DNA of 64,000 nucleotides from Nostoc sp. ATCC 43529 (GCA_003326205.1 LWTK01000094.1:124001-188000); one strand, 5' to 3'; positions 30,225 through 40,912 are shown, counted from the first letter of the stretch. A program made the numbers and translations. Notes: generated by a model from the sequence alone, not told the origin.

Positions 30225-31730
30225 CTACACTACTACCTTTTCTTTTTCCAAAATCAACTTAGAACGCTTGACTTGCTCAGGAATGGCTACTGGATAATTT
30301 CCAGTAAAGCAGGCAGAACAAAAACTATTGGTGTCTTCTCCTGTTGCTGTTAGCATTCCTTCCCAGCTGAGATAAGCGAGGCTATCTACTTCCAGTTGCT
30401 TGGCAATTTCTTCTACTGATTTGGTGGCAGCAATTAGCTGGTCTTGAGAATCAGTATCGATACCATAAAAGCAAGGATGAGTTACTGGTGGAGAAGAAAT
30501 TCGCATATGTACTTCTATTGCACCCGCCTCACGCAAAGTTTTGACTAGTTTCCGACTGGTGGTACCGCGCACAATTGAGTCATCTACGATGATTACTCTT
30601 TTGCCAACCAGCACATCTTTGAGGGGGTTGAGTTTCATGCGGAGACCTGATTCGCGCATGGTTTGGGTTGGCTGAATAAAGGTTCGCCCGACGTAGCGAT
30701 TTTTAATCAGTCCTTCCATGTACATGACACCAGAAGCTTGGGAAAATCCAATGGCAGCAGGGATACCAGAATCAGGAACACCAAAGACAATATCAGCATC
30801 TACAGCAGATTCTTTTGCTAGTTGCCGCCCTAATCGCATCCGGTAGCTGTACAAACTCTCGTTATGCATAACGCTATCGGGGCGGGCAAAGTAAATCATC
30901 TCAAAAATACACAATTTCCGCTGGGGCTGTTGACTCCAGTGGTAGGAAGCTAAACCTTCTTCGGTAATCCAAACTAATTCACCAGGTTCTACATCCCGCA
31001 GGTATTCGGCTCCAATAATGTCTAAACCACAGGTTTCGGAAGCTAAAACGTAACGGATGGGATTACCAGCCAAAGTCCCAATTACCAAAGGACGAATGCC
31101 ATTGGGGTCGCGGACTCCCATAACGCCAATGGGAGTACCAATAACTAAGCTAAAAGCTCCTTGGCAGCGATGAAACGCCTGAATTGCACCTTCTAACCAA
31201 TCTGCACCTGCATCGATGGCTTGGGCGATCGCAAAAGCAATCATTTCTGAGTCTGTTGTCGTCACTAAGTTGCATTTGTTCTCCAACAACTCTTGACGCA
31301 ATTGCACCGTATTGACTAAATTACCATTGTGTGCTAAACCTAACGTTCCCAAGCGAGTTTCAATGACAGCGGGTTGAGCGTTAACTTTGCGGCTAGAACC
31401 TGTAGTCGAATAACGAGTGTGACCAATAGCATGACTACCAGGTAACTGTTCTAAAACTGATTCGTTGAATACTTGAGACACCAAGCCCATATCTTTGTGG
31501 AGGTGGACTTTCGCGCCCTCAAAGGTGGCAATACCAGCTGATTCTTGACCCCGGTGTTGGAGGGCATACAATCCAAAGTAGCTTAGTTTAGCAACGTTTT
31601 CTCCTGGTGCGTAAATACCGAAAACACCGCAAGCTTCTTCTGGCTTGTCGGGATGATTTTCATAACTATTAATTGGGTTGTTGGTCTGGTCGGGGTATTC
31701 ATCCGAAGTGACAGAATGAATAGAAGTCAT
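30225..31730 (-). CDS. purF: Amidophosphoribosyltransferase
   Basis: EEACGVFGIYAPGENVAKLSYFGLYALQHRGQESAGI; PRPP motif VIIVDDSIVRGTTSRKLV. Confidence 0.97.
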   Translation of the reverse strand: MTSIHSVTSDEYPDQTNNPINSYENHPDKPEEACGVFGIYAPGENVAKLSYFGLYALQHRGQESAGIATFEGAKVHLHKDMGLVSQVFNESVLEQLPGSHAIGHTRYSTTGSSRKVNAQPAVIETRLGTLGLAHNGNLVNTVQLRQELLENKCNLVTTTDSEMIAFAIAQAIDAGADWLEGAIQAFHRCQGAFSLVIGTPIGVMGVRDPNGIRPLVIGTLAGNPIRYVLASETCGLDIIGAEYLRDVEPGELVWITEEGLASYHWSQQPQRKLCIFEMIYFARPDSVMHNESLYSYRMRLGRQLAKESAVDADIVFGVPDSGIPAAIGFSQASGVMYMEGLIKNRYVGRTFIQPTQTMRESGLRMKLNPLKDVLVGKRVIIVDDSIVRGTTSRKLVKTLREAGAIEVHMRISSPPVTHPCFYGIDTDSQDQLIAATKSVEEIAKQLEVDSLAYLSWEGMLTATGEDTNSFCSACFTGNYPVAIPEQVKRSKLILEKEKVVV

Positions 31731-31758
31731 GCTAGCTTTGCTCCTGGTGGGGGGTCAG

Positions 31759-31918
31759 TCAATTTTGGATTTTAGATTTACGATTTTGGATTGACCGCAC
31801 CCTAGAAGGAATACGGCTAAATAATTTGAGATTTGTTGAACCTGCTGAAGACGGATGATAGATTAACTAGAAAAAGTACTCTCAATCCAAAATCTAAAAT
31901 CTAAAATCTAAAATTTGG
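31759..31918. repeat. Inverted pair of ATTTTAGATTTTGGATT-type short repeats upstream of purF
   Basis: Left arm 31759-31793 tcaattttggattttagatttacgattttggattga; right arm 31881-31918 ctcaatccaaaatctaaaatctaaaatctaaaatttgg. Confidence 0.8.
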
Positions 31919-32054
31919 TAGTCGAGTCACTGGGATTATGTCGATAGATAGTCGCAGAGTTCTTAATAAATCTTTAACCATCCATTAAAACAGTACCGTA
32001 ATTCTGTTCACAAAGATTAACAAATTAGGAGTAGAGACGCGATTAATCGCCTGT

Positions 32055-32160
32055 GTACAGGAGTGAGGAGTTAGGAGTGAGGAGTTAGGAGTTAAAAGTT
32101 AGGCTTTTATTCTTAACTCCTGACTCTCAACTCCTAACTTTTCTAATTTCACTCCTAACT
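32055..32160. repeat. Facing heptanucleotide arrays (gagttag)n...(taactcc)n downstream of purL
   Basis: ggagtgaggagttaggagtgaggagttaggagttaaaagttagg...cttaactcctgactctcaactcctaactttt. Confidence 0.8.
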
Positions 32161-32163
32161 GCT

Positions 32164-34533
32164 TCAACTGGGAGTAGTGGTTTGGATGGCGAGACGCCTA
32201 ACGATCGCCTGAGAATAACGATCGCTCATATGTTCAATATTAACTTTGATTAAGGGTTGGTTGTCAGTGGTTAAAACCCCCAAACCCGTCTCGAAATTAC
32301 CGACTCTGCCAAGTTTTTGCCACTGTTGACCCAGATGTTCCTGTAAGTATGATTCCCAAATTTCTTGGTGTTCTGGTGCTATAGAAACTAAAATTCGGCT
32401 CCCACCTTCAGCAAACAGCACCTCGTCTAAACGATTTAATTGAGTTGGTGTTATTTCTAAATTGATTTCGGCGCCGAGGTTGCCAGAGATGCAACATTCT
32501 GCTATGGCGATCGCTATTCCTCCCTCAGCACAATCGTGGGCAGAACGTACCCAACCATTACGAATTCCATCACGACAAACTTGCTGTACCCGGCGTTCCA
32601 AGTCAAAATCTATTTGTGGCGGTTTTCCAGCAACAGTACCGTGGATGGCGGCTAAATACTCAGACGCTCCTAAACTGAGTTGGGATGTTAAAGGCAATCC
32701 CAGAAGGTAAATCACATCGCCTACTGTTTGCCAACCTTGACCACAAATTTTGGTGATATCCGGAATCAAGCCCACCATACCCACAACAGGAGTGGGATAA
32801 ATTGGTTGGGGAGTTCCTTGAGAATCAAGGGTTTCATTGTATAAAGAGACATTTCCACCTGTAACAGGTGTTGCTAGTTCTCGACAACCTTCTGCTAAAC
32901 CGCGACAAGCTTCTGCTAATTGCCAGTAACCAATTGGTTTTTCTGGAGAGCCAAAATTGAGGTTATCTGTTACCGCCAGAGGTTCGGCACCGACACAACT
33001 GAGATTGCGTGCGGCTTCCGCCACCACTGCCTTAGCTCCTTCATAGGGATCGAGGTAAACATAACGAGAATTGCAGTCTACGGTAGCTGCAACTGCGCTT
33101 TGGGCATTGGGCATTGTGCGGGTACTGGGGATTTCTTCGAGTGGGCGTAAGCGTACTACAGCCGCATCTGCACCACCTGGTAGAATTACGGTATTGTTTT
33201 GTACTTGGTGATCGTACTGACGATATACCCAATTTTTAGAAGCGATCGTTGGTGTATCAAGCAAAGTTAACAGAATATCATTCCAACTTTGCAGGCGTCC
33301 TTGGAGTTCGATTCCAGCAATTGTACAACTAGGTAAAGAATTAGCAGTCCACTGCCAAGCTTGACGCGCATATTCTGGTGGTTCTGCCAGCAATTCCCGT
33401 TGATAAAGTGGGGTATTTTCTGCCAAAGCTTCAGCGGGAATTTCTGCTGCTACTTTACCTTGGTAGAGAATTCGCACAATGGGTTGGGCAATCACTGTAC
33501 CAGCAACAACAGCCTGAAGTCCCCAACGGTGAAAAATGTCTATTAACTCTTGTTCGCGACCTTTGTGGGCAACAAAGAGCATCCGTTCTTGAGATTCTGA
33601 GAGCAGGTATTCATAGGGAACCATCCCCAGCTCCCGCACGGGAATTTTATCTAAATCTAGTTCAATTCCCACACCACCTTTTGCCGCCATCTCTGAAGTA
33701 GAACAGGTAATTCCCGCTGCTCCCATATCCTGGGCGGCGACAACTGCACCTGTTTTAAAAGCTTCCAGACAAGCTTCAATTAACGACTTTTCCAAAAAAG
33801 GGTCGCCTACTTGCACAGCAGGACGGTCATCCATTGACTGTTCGGTCAATTCTGCACTGGCAAAACTCGCGCCCCCCATACCGTCGCGTCCGGTGGTGGA
33901 ACCAACATATAACACAGGGTTACCTAAACCAGATGCCCCAGATTTAACAATTTCTGGCGTTTCCATCAACCCCAACGCCATCACATTCACCAGAGGATTA
34001 CCAGAGTAAGCAGCATCAAAGTAAACTTCACCGCCAACGGTGGGTACTCCCACACAATTACCGTAATGGGAAATCCCCGACACTACACCAGTAAATAACC
34101 TTTGGGTTTTGGCATCTTCTAGGGAACCAAAACGTAGCGAGTTTAAGATGGCAATGGGACGCGCCCCCATAGTAAAGATATCCCTGAGGATACCTCCTAC
34201 TCCCGTTGCCGCTCCTTGAAAGGGTTCGACTGCTGAGGGATGGTTGTGGGATTCTATCTTAAAGGCTAGTTGCAGTCCGTCACCCAAATCTACAACACCA
34301 GCATTTTCACCAGGCCCCACGAGAATGCGGCGACCTTCGGTAGGAAACTGTTTGAGTAAAGGTCGAGAATTTTTATAACAGCAATGCTCTGACCACATTA
34401 CCCCAAACATTCCCAGTTCGGCTTTGTTGGGATGACGCCCTAAACGACGGACGATTTCTGCGTATTCTTCTGGCTTTATACCTTCGGCGGCGATTTCTTC
34501 GGGGGAAAAGGGAGCAGGAGATGTGGCAGTCAT
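32164..34533 (-). CDS. purL: Phosphoribosylformylglycinamidine synthase subunit PurL
   Basis: 789 aa; [62 protein letters not shown]. Confidence 0.97.
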   Translation of the reverse strand: MTATSPAPFSPEEIAAEGIKPEEYAEIVRRLGRHPNKAELGMFGVMWSEHCCYKNSRPLLKQFPTEGRRILVGPGENAGVVDLGDGLQLAFKIESHNHPSAVEPFQGAATGVGGILRDIFTMGARPIAILNSLRFGSLEDAKTQRLFTGVVSGISHYGNCVGVPTVGGEVYFDAAYSGNPLVNVMALGLMETPEIVKSGASGLGNPVLYVGSTTGRDGMGGASFASAELTEQSMDDRPAVQVGDPFLEKSLIEACLEAFKTGAVVAAQDMGAAGITCSTSEMAAKGGVGIELDLDKIPVRELGMVPYEYLLSESQERMLFVAHKGREQELIDIFHRWGLQAVVAGTVIAQPIVRILYQGKVAAEIPAEALAENTPLYQRELLAEPPEYARQAWQWTANSLPSCTIAGIELQGRLQSWNDILLTLLDTPTIASKNWVYRQYDHQVQNNTVILPGGADAAVVRLRPLEEIPSTRTMPNAQSAVAATVDCNSRYVYLDPYEGAKAVVAEAARNLSCVGAEPLAVTDNLNFGSPEKPIGYWQLAEACRGLAEGCRELATPVTGGNVSLYNETLDSQGTPQPIYPTPVVGMVGLIPDITKICGQGWQTVGDVIYLLGLPLTSQLSLGASEYLAAIHGTVAGKPPQIDFDLERRVQQVCRDGIRNGWVRSAHDCAEGGIAIAIAECCISGNLGAEINLEITPTQLNRLDEVLFAEGGSRILVSIAPEHQEIWESYLQEHLGQQWQKLGRVGNFETGLGVLTTDNQPLIKVNIEHMSDRYSQAIVRRLAIQTTTPS

Positions 34534-34979
34534 GGAAATAATGCACCAATTGTACAGAGCATTATTCTATCGATTTACTTGCCTTGTAAGTGTAGTTCTA
34601 TAATTGTCGAACTGTTGTTTATTTATAACTATTTAGTTATTTGTATATTTAAAAACTTTTTTAAAAGTATTTAAATATATATTGTATTCAATCCTTAAGT
34701 ACTGGTAATTGTACTGTTGCTAGCAAAGTTATAAAGTTTCTTTTTTTATAACGAGCATAAGTTATTTCTAGAATTTAGAAATAGCTGTTAGCCCATCATA
34801 CTACCCATTAGTTCAAGGCAGAAAAAATTTATCCGAGACGATCGCACCTGCCGAATGTAGATTTAATGCCTCAGAATTGATTGTACTTTATTTACTTCTA
34901 CAACAGTAGGCTTAATCAGCGAATGGCTTTTGGAGAAAGAATTCTGTGAACTTTTCAAAGACAACTCATCCAAATGAAT

Positions 34980-35095
34980 AGACTTCTTGCAGAAGTTGGG
35001 AAAAGGGGAAGGGAAAAAGTTCTCTATTGTCCCCTTCCCCTTTAAGCTTTACCCTTTTCCCCCAGGAGTGCAAAAAGCACTTTTGCAAGAGGTCT
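34980..35095. mobile_element. MITE-like element with imperfect terminal inverted repeats
   Basis: Ends agacttcttgcagaagt / agacctcttgcaaaagt (reverse complement of right end); internal gggaaaaggggaaggg / cccttccccttt...acccttttccc complementarity. Confidence 0.65.
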
Positions 35096-35135
35096 AATAA
35101 ATTACCGTAGTAACCCAATTGAGAGGACTTGAATC

Positions 35136-37118
35136 GTGCCTAGAATTAGCATTCCACCCAATTTTATTGGTAGTTTTGGCTCCGACACTTTAGTCGGCGA
35201 AGAGTTAAATGTATCTGTGGCAATAGGTATCGATATTTTAACTGGAGGCTTAATTTGTACCCGCTCAGGTAATGACAGCATTCAGGGTAAAGCTGTTGGT
35301 AGCAGCGGTAGTACCAATGGCGGCAATGGGACTGGCATTGCCAACCGCGGCCGCTTGAATGTAGGAAATGGAAATGACACAATTACTGGCACTGGTACTG
35401 GTGGTGACGGCCAAAACGCCAACAGTAGTAACGGCGGCGACGGTGGCAGCGGCACTGGCATTGCCAACAGCGGCAGCCTGAATGCAGAGAATGGAAATGA
35501 CACAATCGTCGGCACTGGTACTGGTGGTAACGGTGGCGACATTGGATCTGAGAGACCTACCGATGGTGGAGTTGGCACGGGTATTTTTAACAGTGGCAGT
35601 CTGAATGCAGGGAAGGGAAACGACACGATCGCCGGCACTGGCACTGGGGGCAATGGCGGCAACGGCAGCTTTGGTGCCATCAGCAACTCCGGCGGTAATG
35701 CCATCGGCATCGGCAACAGTGGTACTCTCAATACAGGGGATGGAGAAGATACTATCATCGCCACAGGGATTGGTGGCAGTGCCGGCGGGGGCAGGGAGAA
35801 CCTTGGCGAGAGCGGTACGGGCACAGGCATCAGTAACAGTGGCAGTCTGAATGCAGGGGACGGAAAAGATACAATTAACGGTACTGGTACTGGTGGCGAA
35901 GGCGGAAACGGTAACGACAGAGGCGGCGAAGGCGGCACAGGCACAGGCATCAGTAACAGTGGCAGTCTGAATGCAGGGGACGGAAAAGATAAAATTAACG
36001 GCATCGGTACTGGCGGCAACGGCGGCTTTAGTACCATTGGCATCGCGGGCAGCGGTGGTAATGGATTCGGTATTAGTAACGATGGTAGTTTGAATGTAGC
36101 GGAGGGAGAAGACATTATCATCGGCATCGGTACTGGTGGCAGGGGCGACGATGGCTTCATCGGCGGTAATGGCGGTAGTGGCACAGGCATTGCCAACAGT
36201 GGCAGTCTCAATGCAGGGGATGGAAAAGACACTATCTCAGGTACTGGTATCGGTGGTAGCGGTGGTGAGGGCGTCGGGTTAGGCTCTGGCGGTGCTGGGA
36301 TCGGCATCGCTAATACTAGCAGTCTGAATGGAGGGAACGGAGAAGATACTATCATCGGTAACGGTACTGGAGGCAACGCTGGCATCGACACTGACAACGG
36401 TTTTTTCTTGAGCAACGGCGGTAGTGGGACAGGCATTAGCAACAGTGCCCAACTGAATACCAAAGACGGAGAAGACACTATCATTGGCACCGGTACTGGT
36501 GGCAACGGTGGCATCGGTGTTGAACGTCTGGGCGACTCTGGTGCTGGCATCGGCATCGAGAACACTCAAGACGACACCATCACTACAGGATCGGGCAAAG
36601 ACACAATTACTGGTTATGGCAACAGTTCTGGAAATAACTCCATAGCTTATGGCATCTTCAACGATGGAACCATCAATACTGGCAATGATTCTGACGTTCT
36701 TACCGGACAGGCTACAGCAACCATCGGTGGTACTGCCTACGGAATTTACGGAAAGGGAACGATTAAAACTGGTTATGGCAATGACAAAGTTGTCGCTACC
36801 AGTATCCTAGATGGAGTTCAACAGAAAGTGACTATCGGTGGCGGCATCAAGATTGCTCTGGGCGCTGGGGATGACTACTTTAAAGGCTTCGGTGCTGCAA
36901 CTGTTGATGGTGGGGATGGTTTTGACACCCTCGATTTGACAGCTTTTAATCGCTCTCAACTGCTCGTATCTGGTGTTGTTGCTGGCAATACCCTTAAAAC
37001 TGCCAATATCAGTTTCAACAACAATGGAAACCTCATTAGCTTGTCCACGACTGGTTTTGAGAGTTTTATTTTTGCAGATAGCTCTTTCTCTTACAACACT
37101 TTGGCAAATGGGGCATGA
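35136..37118 (+). CDS. Gly/Asn/Ser-rich tandem-repeat protein, RTX-like
   Basis: 660 aa with ~10 repeats of ~39-43 aa, consensus GI(A/S)NSGSLNAGDGKDTIxGTGTGGNGG..GGSGT, then diverged repeats and a non-repetitive C-term (GGDGFDTLDLTAFNRSQLLVSGVVAGNTLKTANISFNNNGNLISLSTTGFESFIFADSSFSYNTLANGA). Confidence 0.85.
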   Translation: MPRISIPPNFIGSFGSDTLVGEELNVSVAIGIDILTGGLICTRSGNDSIQGKAVGSSGSTNGGNGTGIANRGRLNVGNGNDTITGTGTGGDGQNANSSNGGDGGSGTGIANSGSLNAENGNDTIVGTGTGGNGGDIGSERPTDGGVGTGIFNSGSLNAGKGNDTIAGTGTGGNGGNGSFGAISNSGGNAIGIGNSGTLNTGDGEDTIIATGIGGSAGGGRENLGESGTGTGISNSGSLNAGDGKDTINGTGTGGEGGNGNDRGGEGGTGTGISNSGSLNAGDGKDKINGIGTGGNGGFSTIGIAGSGGNGFGISNDGSLNVAEGEDIIIGIGTGGRGDDGFIGGNGGSGTGIANSGSLNAGDGKDTISGTGIGGSGGEGVGLGSGGAGIGIANTSSLNGGNGEDTIIGNGTGGNAGIDTDNGFFLSNGGSGTGISNSAQLNTKDGEDTIIGTGTGGNGGIGVERLGDSGAGIGIENTQDDTITTGSGKDTITGYGNSSGNNSIAYGIFNDGTINTGNDSDVLTGQATATIGGTAYGIYGKGTIKTGYGNDKVVATSILDGVQQKVTIGGGIKIALGAGDDYFKGFGAATVDGGDGFDTLDLTAFNRSQLLVSGVVAGNTLKTANISFNNNGNLISLSTTGFESFIFADSSFSYNTLANGA

Positions 37119-37403
37119 GTTTGTGAATTCGTCTATCTGATGTTTTACTCCCTAGTTAGGGTGATTGGCGTTATTTGCTTTGAAACTGAAAAAGTATCTA
37201 CCAGCGTATATACTCTTAGCTCGAAACTTGTATAGATTGACTATAAATCAGTGATTTCTTGGGTATATGCAGTTTAGTAGTAACAATCAAGTGACGACAA
37301 TCACACTTATACATGATTAGGATCGTCTCATGGCGATCGCCAGCTAGGCATAATTAAGGACAACTGAACTCTAGCCGAGTCATTAATAGGGAACACACTA
37401 ATT

Positions 37404-37437
37404 ACCGACAGCCTTTATCAAAGACTGTCGGTTTTTT
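37404..37437 (+). terminator. Rho-independent terminator
   Basis: accgacagcctttatcaaagactgtcggttttttg: 8-bp stem (extended by cttt/aaag) followed by T tract. Confidence 0.85.
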
Positions 37438-37465
37438 GTTATTAGTCATTGGGCAAACAGGGCAT

Positions 37466-37537
37466 GGGGAAAGGGAAAGGGGTAAGGGGGAAAGATTAAA
37501 TTTATTCCTTTTCCCTTTAACCTTTAACCTTTTCCCC
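37466..37537. repeat. Purine/pyrimidine-rich dispersed repeat, copy B (inverted relative to 27264-27342)
   Basis: Reverse complement matches copy A apart from a short indel. Confidence 0.85.
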
Positions 37538-37739
37538 TACTCCCCCATCTCCTCATGCCCCATGCTGAAATAAAATTTCCCCACAACTGGTTGGTAACTT
37601 GACAGAGATTTAGCCATAGCCACTACCAAATGTGGGGAAGTTAAGATGGAATTGCTAATCTTATGCTTATGGAGTGCTAAAATTTCACCCTCACTCTAGT
37701 AGAACAAAAGTATCTCCTAGAATCCGCACAGAGTTTGTA

Positions 37740-38225
37740 TTAAGACATCGCTTGAATGATGTAATCAAAGTATGGCCCAGCTTCCGCAGCATCTTCCGCA
37801 CTCAGTAAGCCAAGAGCGGCTGTTTTGAGGGAACTGATAGCTTCTACCATTCCAGGTACGGGAACGCCCAATGAGTTGTACATTTCCCGCACACCAATCA
37901 AGCCGATTTTTTCAATTGGCTCTTTGTCGCCAGCAAGTACACCATAAGTAATTAGACGTAAATACCAGCCAAAATCACGGATACATAGAGAGCGTTGACG
38001 TTCCCCGTAAGCATTACCACCAGGAGAGATAAAGTCAGGACGCTTTTGCCAAAGTTGTTTGGTTGCTTCCTGGACTATCTTTTTTTCATTTTCAGCTAAG
38101 GTCGCAGCAATGCGCGTCCGTTGTACACCGGTTTGCAAAAAGTCTTTGATATTTTTAAGTTCGCCACTGCTGGGATAACGCAGTTCGTCGTCAGCTTTGA
38201 GAATAACTTGGCTAATTACAGTCAT
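37740..38225 (-). CDS. apcD: Allophycocyanin alpha-B subunit
   Basis: [33 protein letters not shown]...[52 protein letters not shown]; chromophore-binding Cys region; MTVISQ start preferred over the upstream ATG at 38240. Confidence 0.93.
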   Translation of the reverse strand: MTVISQVILKADDELRYPSSGELKNIKDFLQTGVQRTRIAATLAENEKKIVQEATKQLWQKRPDFISPGGNAYGERQRSLCIRDFGWYLRLITYGVLAGDKEPIEKIGLIGVREMYNSLGVPVPGMVEAISSLKTAALGLLSAEDAAEAGPYFDYIIQAMS

Positions 38226-38543
38226 GATGATTGAAATCACCTTAAATATTATCTGCTAGTTTAGCGAGTCTGAGGTACACAAGTGAAGGGGGAGTGGGGA
38301 ATGGGGGTGAGCGAAAAAAGGTGTGGGGAGTGTGGGGGTGTGGGGAGTGTGGGGAGTGTGGAGGGTAATTTTTTGGATACTTAGCTAGAAATCCCACACA
38401 AAATTTCCTTCACCCGAGAGATGGGGAGATGAGGGGGATCGGGGAGACGCGGTGAGGAAGTTGGAGTCTTGGCGGTTCCCGTCGAGTCCAAACTTCCCAA
38501 CCCGAAGGAGGACGCGGAGAATAATAAATGCCCAATGCCCTGT

Positions 38544-38596
38544 TTCCCCAATGACCAATGACCAATGACCAATGACCAATGACCAATGACCAATGA
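38544..38596. repeat. Heptanucleotide tandem array (atgacca)n running into the start codon of the downstream gene
   Basis: ccaatgaccaatgaccaatgaccaatgaccaatgaccaatgaccaATGactaaaatg. Confidence 0.95.
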
Positions 38597-40008
38597 CTAA
38601 AATGATTTGGCAACAAGGTGAATTAATTGAAGTAACGATCGCCGATCTCAGCGATACTGGCGATGGGGTGGGACGTGCTAATGAACGTGTAGTATTTGTC
38701 CCGGATACTGTACCAGGCGATCGCGCTATAGTGCGTTTAGTACATGTTAAACCCAAATATGCCCACGCTAAGCTACAAAAGCTATTGCAACCATCTCCTC
38801 ATCGCATCCGCCCTGGCTGTATTGTGGCTGATAAGTGTGGTGGTTGCCAGTGGCAGCATATTAATTATGATTACCAGCTTGTCGCTAAGCAAAATCAAGT
38901 TATCCAAGCTTTGGAGCGCATTGGCGGTTTTACCCAACCACCAGTAGATCCGGTACTGGCTGTGGGTTCTGCTTTGGGCTACCGAAATAAATCTACTTAT
39001 CCTCTAGGCAAATCGGCAACAGGACAAGTACAAGCTGGTTACTACCAAAAAGGTAGTCACCAATTAATTAACTTAAATCAATGTCCAGTCCAAGACTCGC
39101 GTTTAAATCCGATGCTTGCCGAAGTTAAGCAGGATATCCAACAGCGGGGTTGGCAAATTTACGACGAACATCGCCACCTTGGACAAATTCGCCATTTGAG
39201 TTTACGCATCGGCCGCCATACTGGCGAAATGTTGCTGACTTTAGTGGTTAAAGATTGGAATTTACCAGAAATTGCAACCCAAGCCCAGGAATGGTTAAAG
39301 CGTTATCCGCAGTTAATGGGAGTATGTCTGAATCGCAATGGCGATCGCACAAATGCTATCTTTGGAGTAGAAACCCGTTGCATCGCTGGAGTACCCCACC
39401 TGCGTGAAAAATTTGCTGGACTGGAATTTCAAGTGCGCCCAGATACATTTTTCCAAGTTTATACAGAAACAGCAGAGGCATTATTGGAGGTAATTCAGTC
39501 AGAACTTAATCTTCAAGGGCATGAATCTTTAGTTGATGCCTACTGTGGTATAGGCACTTTAACTTTGCCCCTGGCCAAACAAGTACGCCAAGCCACAGGT
39601 TTAGAAGTGCAACCAACAGCCGTGGAACAAGCTATTTTGAATGCCGAACGCAATGAAATTAATAATGTGACATTCCAAGTCGGCGCAGTTGAGAAATTGC
39701 TGCCAAAAATGGGCACAATACCAGAGGTCGTAATTCTCGATCCACCACGTAAAGGGTGCGATCGCGCTGTCATTGACACTTTACGGCAATTGAAACCATC
39801 TCGGATTGTTTACGTCAGCTGTAAAGTAGCCACCCTCGCCCGTGACCTAAAATTACTCTGTCAAGATGGGCAATATAAGATCGCACGGGTACAACCTGCT
39901 GATTTTTTTCCCCAAACTGCTCATGTGGAAGCTGCTGCCTTTCTTGTGCTATCACATTTGGATAATGATGCTGATTCCTTTAAAAAAATTGAAATTTCAA
40001 ATTTGTAG
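38593..40008 (+). CDS. rlmD: 23S rRNA (uracil-C5)-methyltransferase (RlmD/RumA-type, TrmA family)
   Basis: TRAM-like N-term, CGGCQWQHINYDYQLVAKQNQVIQALERIGGF, SLVDAYCGIGTLTLPLA, VILDPPRKGCDRAVIDTL, YVSCKVATLARDL. Confidence 0.9.
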   Translation: MTKMIWQQGELIEVTIADLSDTGDGVGRANERVVFVPDTVPGDRAIVRLVHVKPKYAHAKLQKLLQPSPHRIRPGCIVADKCGGCQWQHINYDYQLVAKQNQVIQALERIGGFTQPPVDPVLAVGSALGYRNKSTYPLGKSATGQVQAGYYQKGSHQLINLNQCPVQDSRLNPMLAEVKQDIQQRGWQIYDEHRHLGQIRHLSLRIGRHTGEMLLTLVVKDWNLPEIATQAQEWLKRYPQLMGVCLNRNGDRTNAIFGVETRCIAGVPHLREKFAGLEFQVRPDTFFQVYTETAEALLEVIQSELNLQGHESLVDAYCGIGTLTLPLAKQVRQATGLEVQPTAVEQAILNAERNEINNVTFQVGAVEKLLPKMGTIPEVVILDPPRKGCDRAVIDTLRQLKPSRIVYVSCKVATLARDLKLLCQDGQYKIARVQPADFFPQTAHVEAAAFLVLSHLDNDADSFKKIEISNL

Positions 40009-40388
40009 TCTAGTGCATACTAACAATGCTAAAATCGAATTAAGCTAAAAATAGAAATTCATTTTGTTTAAAGAAATTTAAGTTGCATCGACTCCTAAAA
40101 GTATGAATGGGATTGTGTAAATTACAAATCGGCAACTAACTAGAGTATCTCAATACTCAATGAAATTCATAGCAATTTTCTAAGTTGCTCATTCCCCAAT
40201 CAAATTTATTGGAGCCGTTATATATCCGGCCAATCCCAACTAATTCATAGAGTCAATGCTCCCTAGCATTTTCAAAATTTAGTTTTAAAGACGCAAGTTT
40301 GAAGGCAGCATGACCACCTCAATTATTATCAGGGTGCCTGTGACACCAAACTGATGTCTAGCTAACTGAAAGCTATGGGGTTTCTCTT

Positions 40389-40838
40389 GTGATTACTATT
40401 TCACTTCGTCCAGTTGGACGTTATTGGGGCACCATTAGTTTTGCCTCAACCCTCTATCTTTGTCCCATATTAGATTTATTGTTGGCAGAAATTCCAGCAA
40501 AATTACAGTCAGAACTACGTTTAGGACTTCAAGAAGCCCTAGTAAATGCAGCTAAACATGGCAATAATCTCGATCCAAGTAAAAGAGTTGTAGTACGTTT
40601 TTCCTTAATAGATAATCAATATTGGTGGATAATTTCAGACCAGGGTAGCGGCTTTACTCCCTCACCGATTACTGATGAAGAACCAACAGACTATCTACCA
40701 CCAGATGAAGCAGAAAGTGGTCGTGGTTTATGTCTTCTGCATCAAATTTTCGATCAGGTAGAGTGGAATCGCAAGGGTACAGAATTGAGGCTTTGTAAAC
40801 AAATGGAAAATCGTCGGGGACTATCTCTGCGGCGGTAG
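40389..40838 (+). CDS. RsbW-like HATPase_c ATP-binding protein / anti-sigma kinase family
   Basis: LRLGLQEALVNAAKHGNNLDPSKRVVVRFSL (N box), ISDQGSGFTP (G1), ESGRGLCLLHQIFDQVEW (G2). Confidence 0.88.
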   Translation: MITISLRPVGRYWGTISFASTLYLCPILDLLLAEIPAKLQSELRLGLQEALVNAAKHGNNLDPSKRVVVRFSLIDNQYWWIISDQGSGFTPSPITDEEPTDYLPPDEAESGRGLCLLHQIFDQVEWNRKGTELRLCKQMENRRGLSLRR

Positions 40839-40854
40839 TTGTGGTTAGAAGCTA

Positions 40855-40912
40855 GGAGTGATGAGTTAAAAGTTTTAAACTATTAACTCCTAACTCTTAA
40901 CTCCTAACTTTT
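40855..40912. repeat. Facing heptanucleotide arrays between convergent genes
   Basis: taggagtgatgagttaaaagttttaaactattaactcctaactcttaactcctaactttt. Confidence 0.8.

Noticed and set aside
35282-36565. 427-aa minus-strand Pro/Met-rich ORF
   Set aside because: Shadow ORF antisense to the Gly-rich repeat gene; composition (PLPPVPVPM...) is the expected reverse complement of Gly/Asn/Ser codons.
38381-38756. Three overlapping small minus-strand ORFs (MVIGHWSLVIGHWSL...)
   Set aside because: Translations of the ATGACCA heptamer array in different frames.
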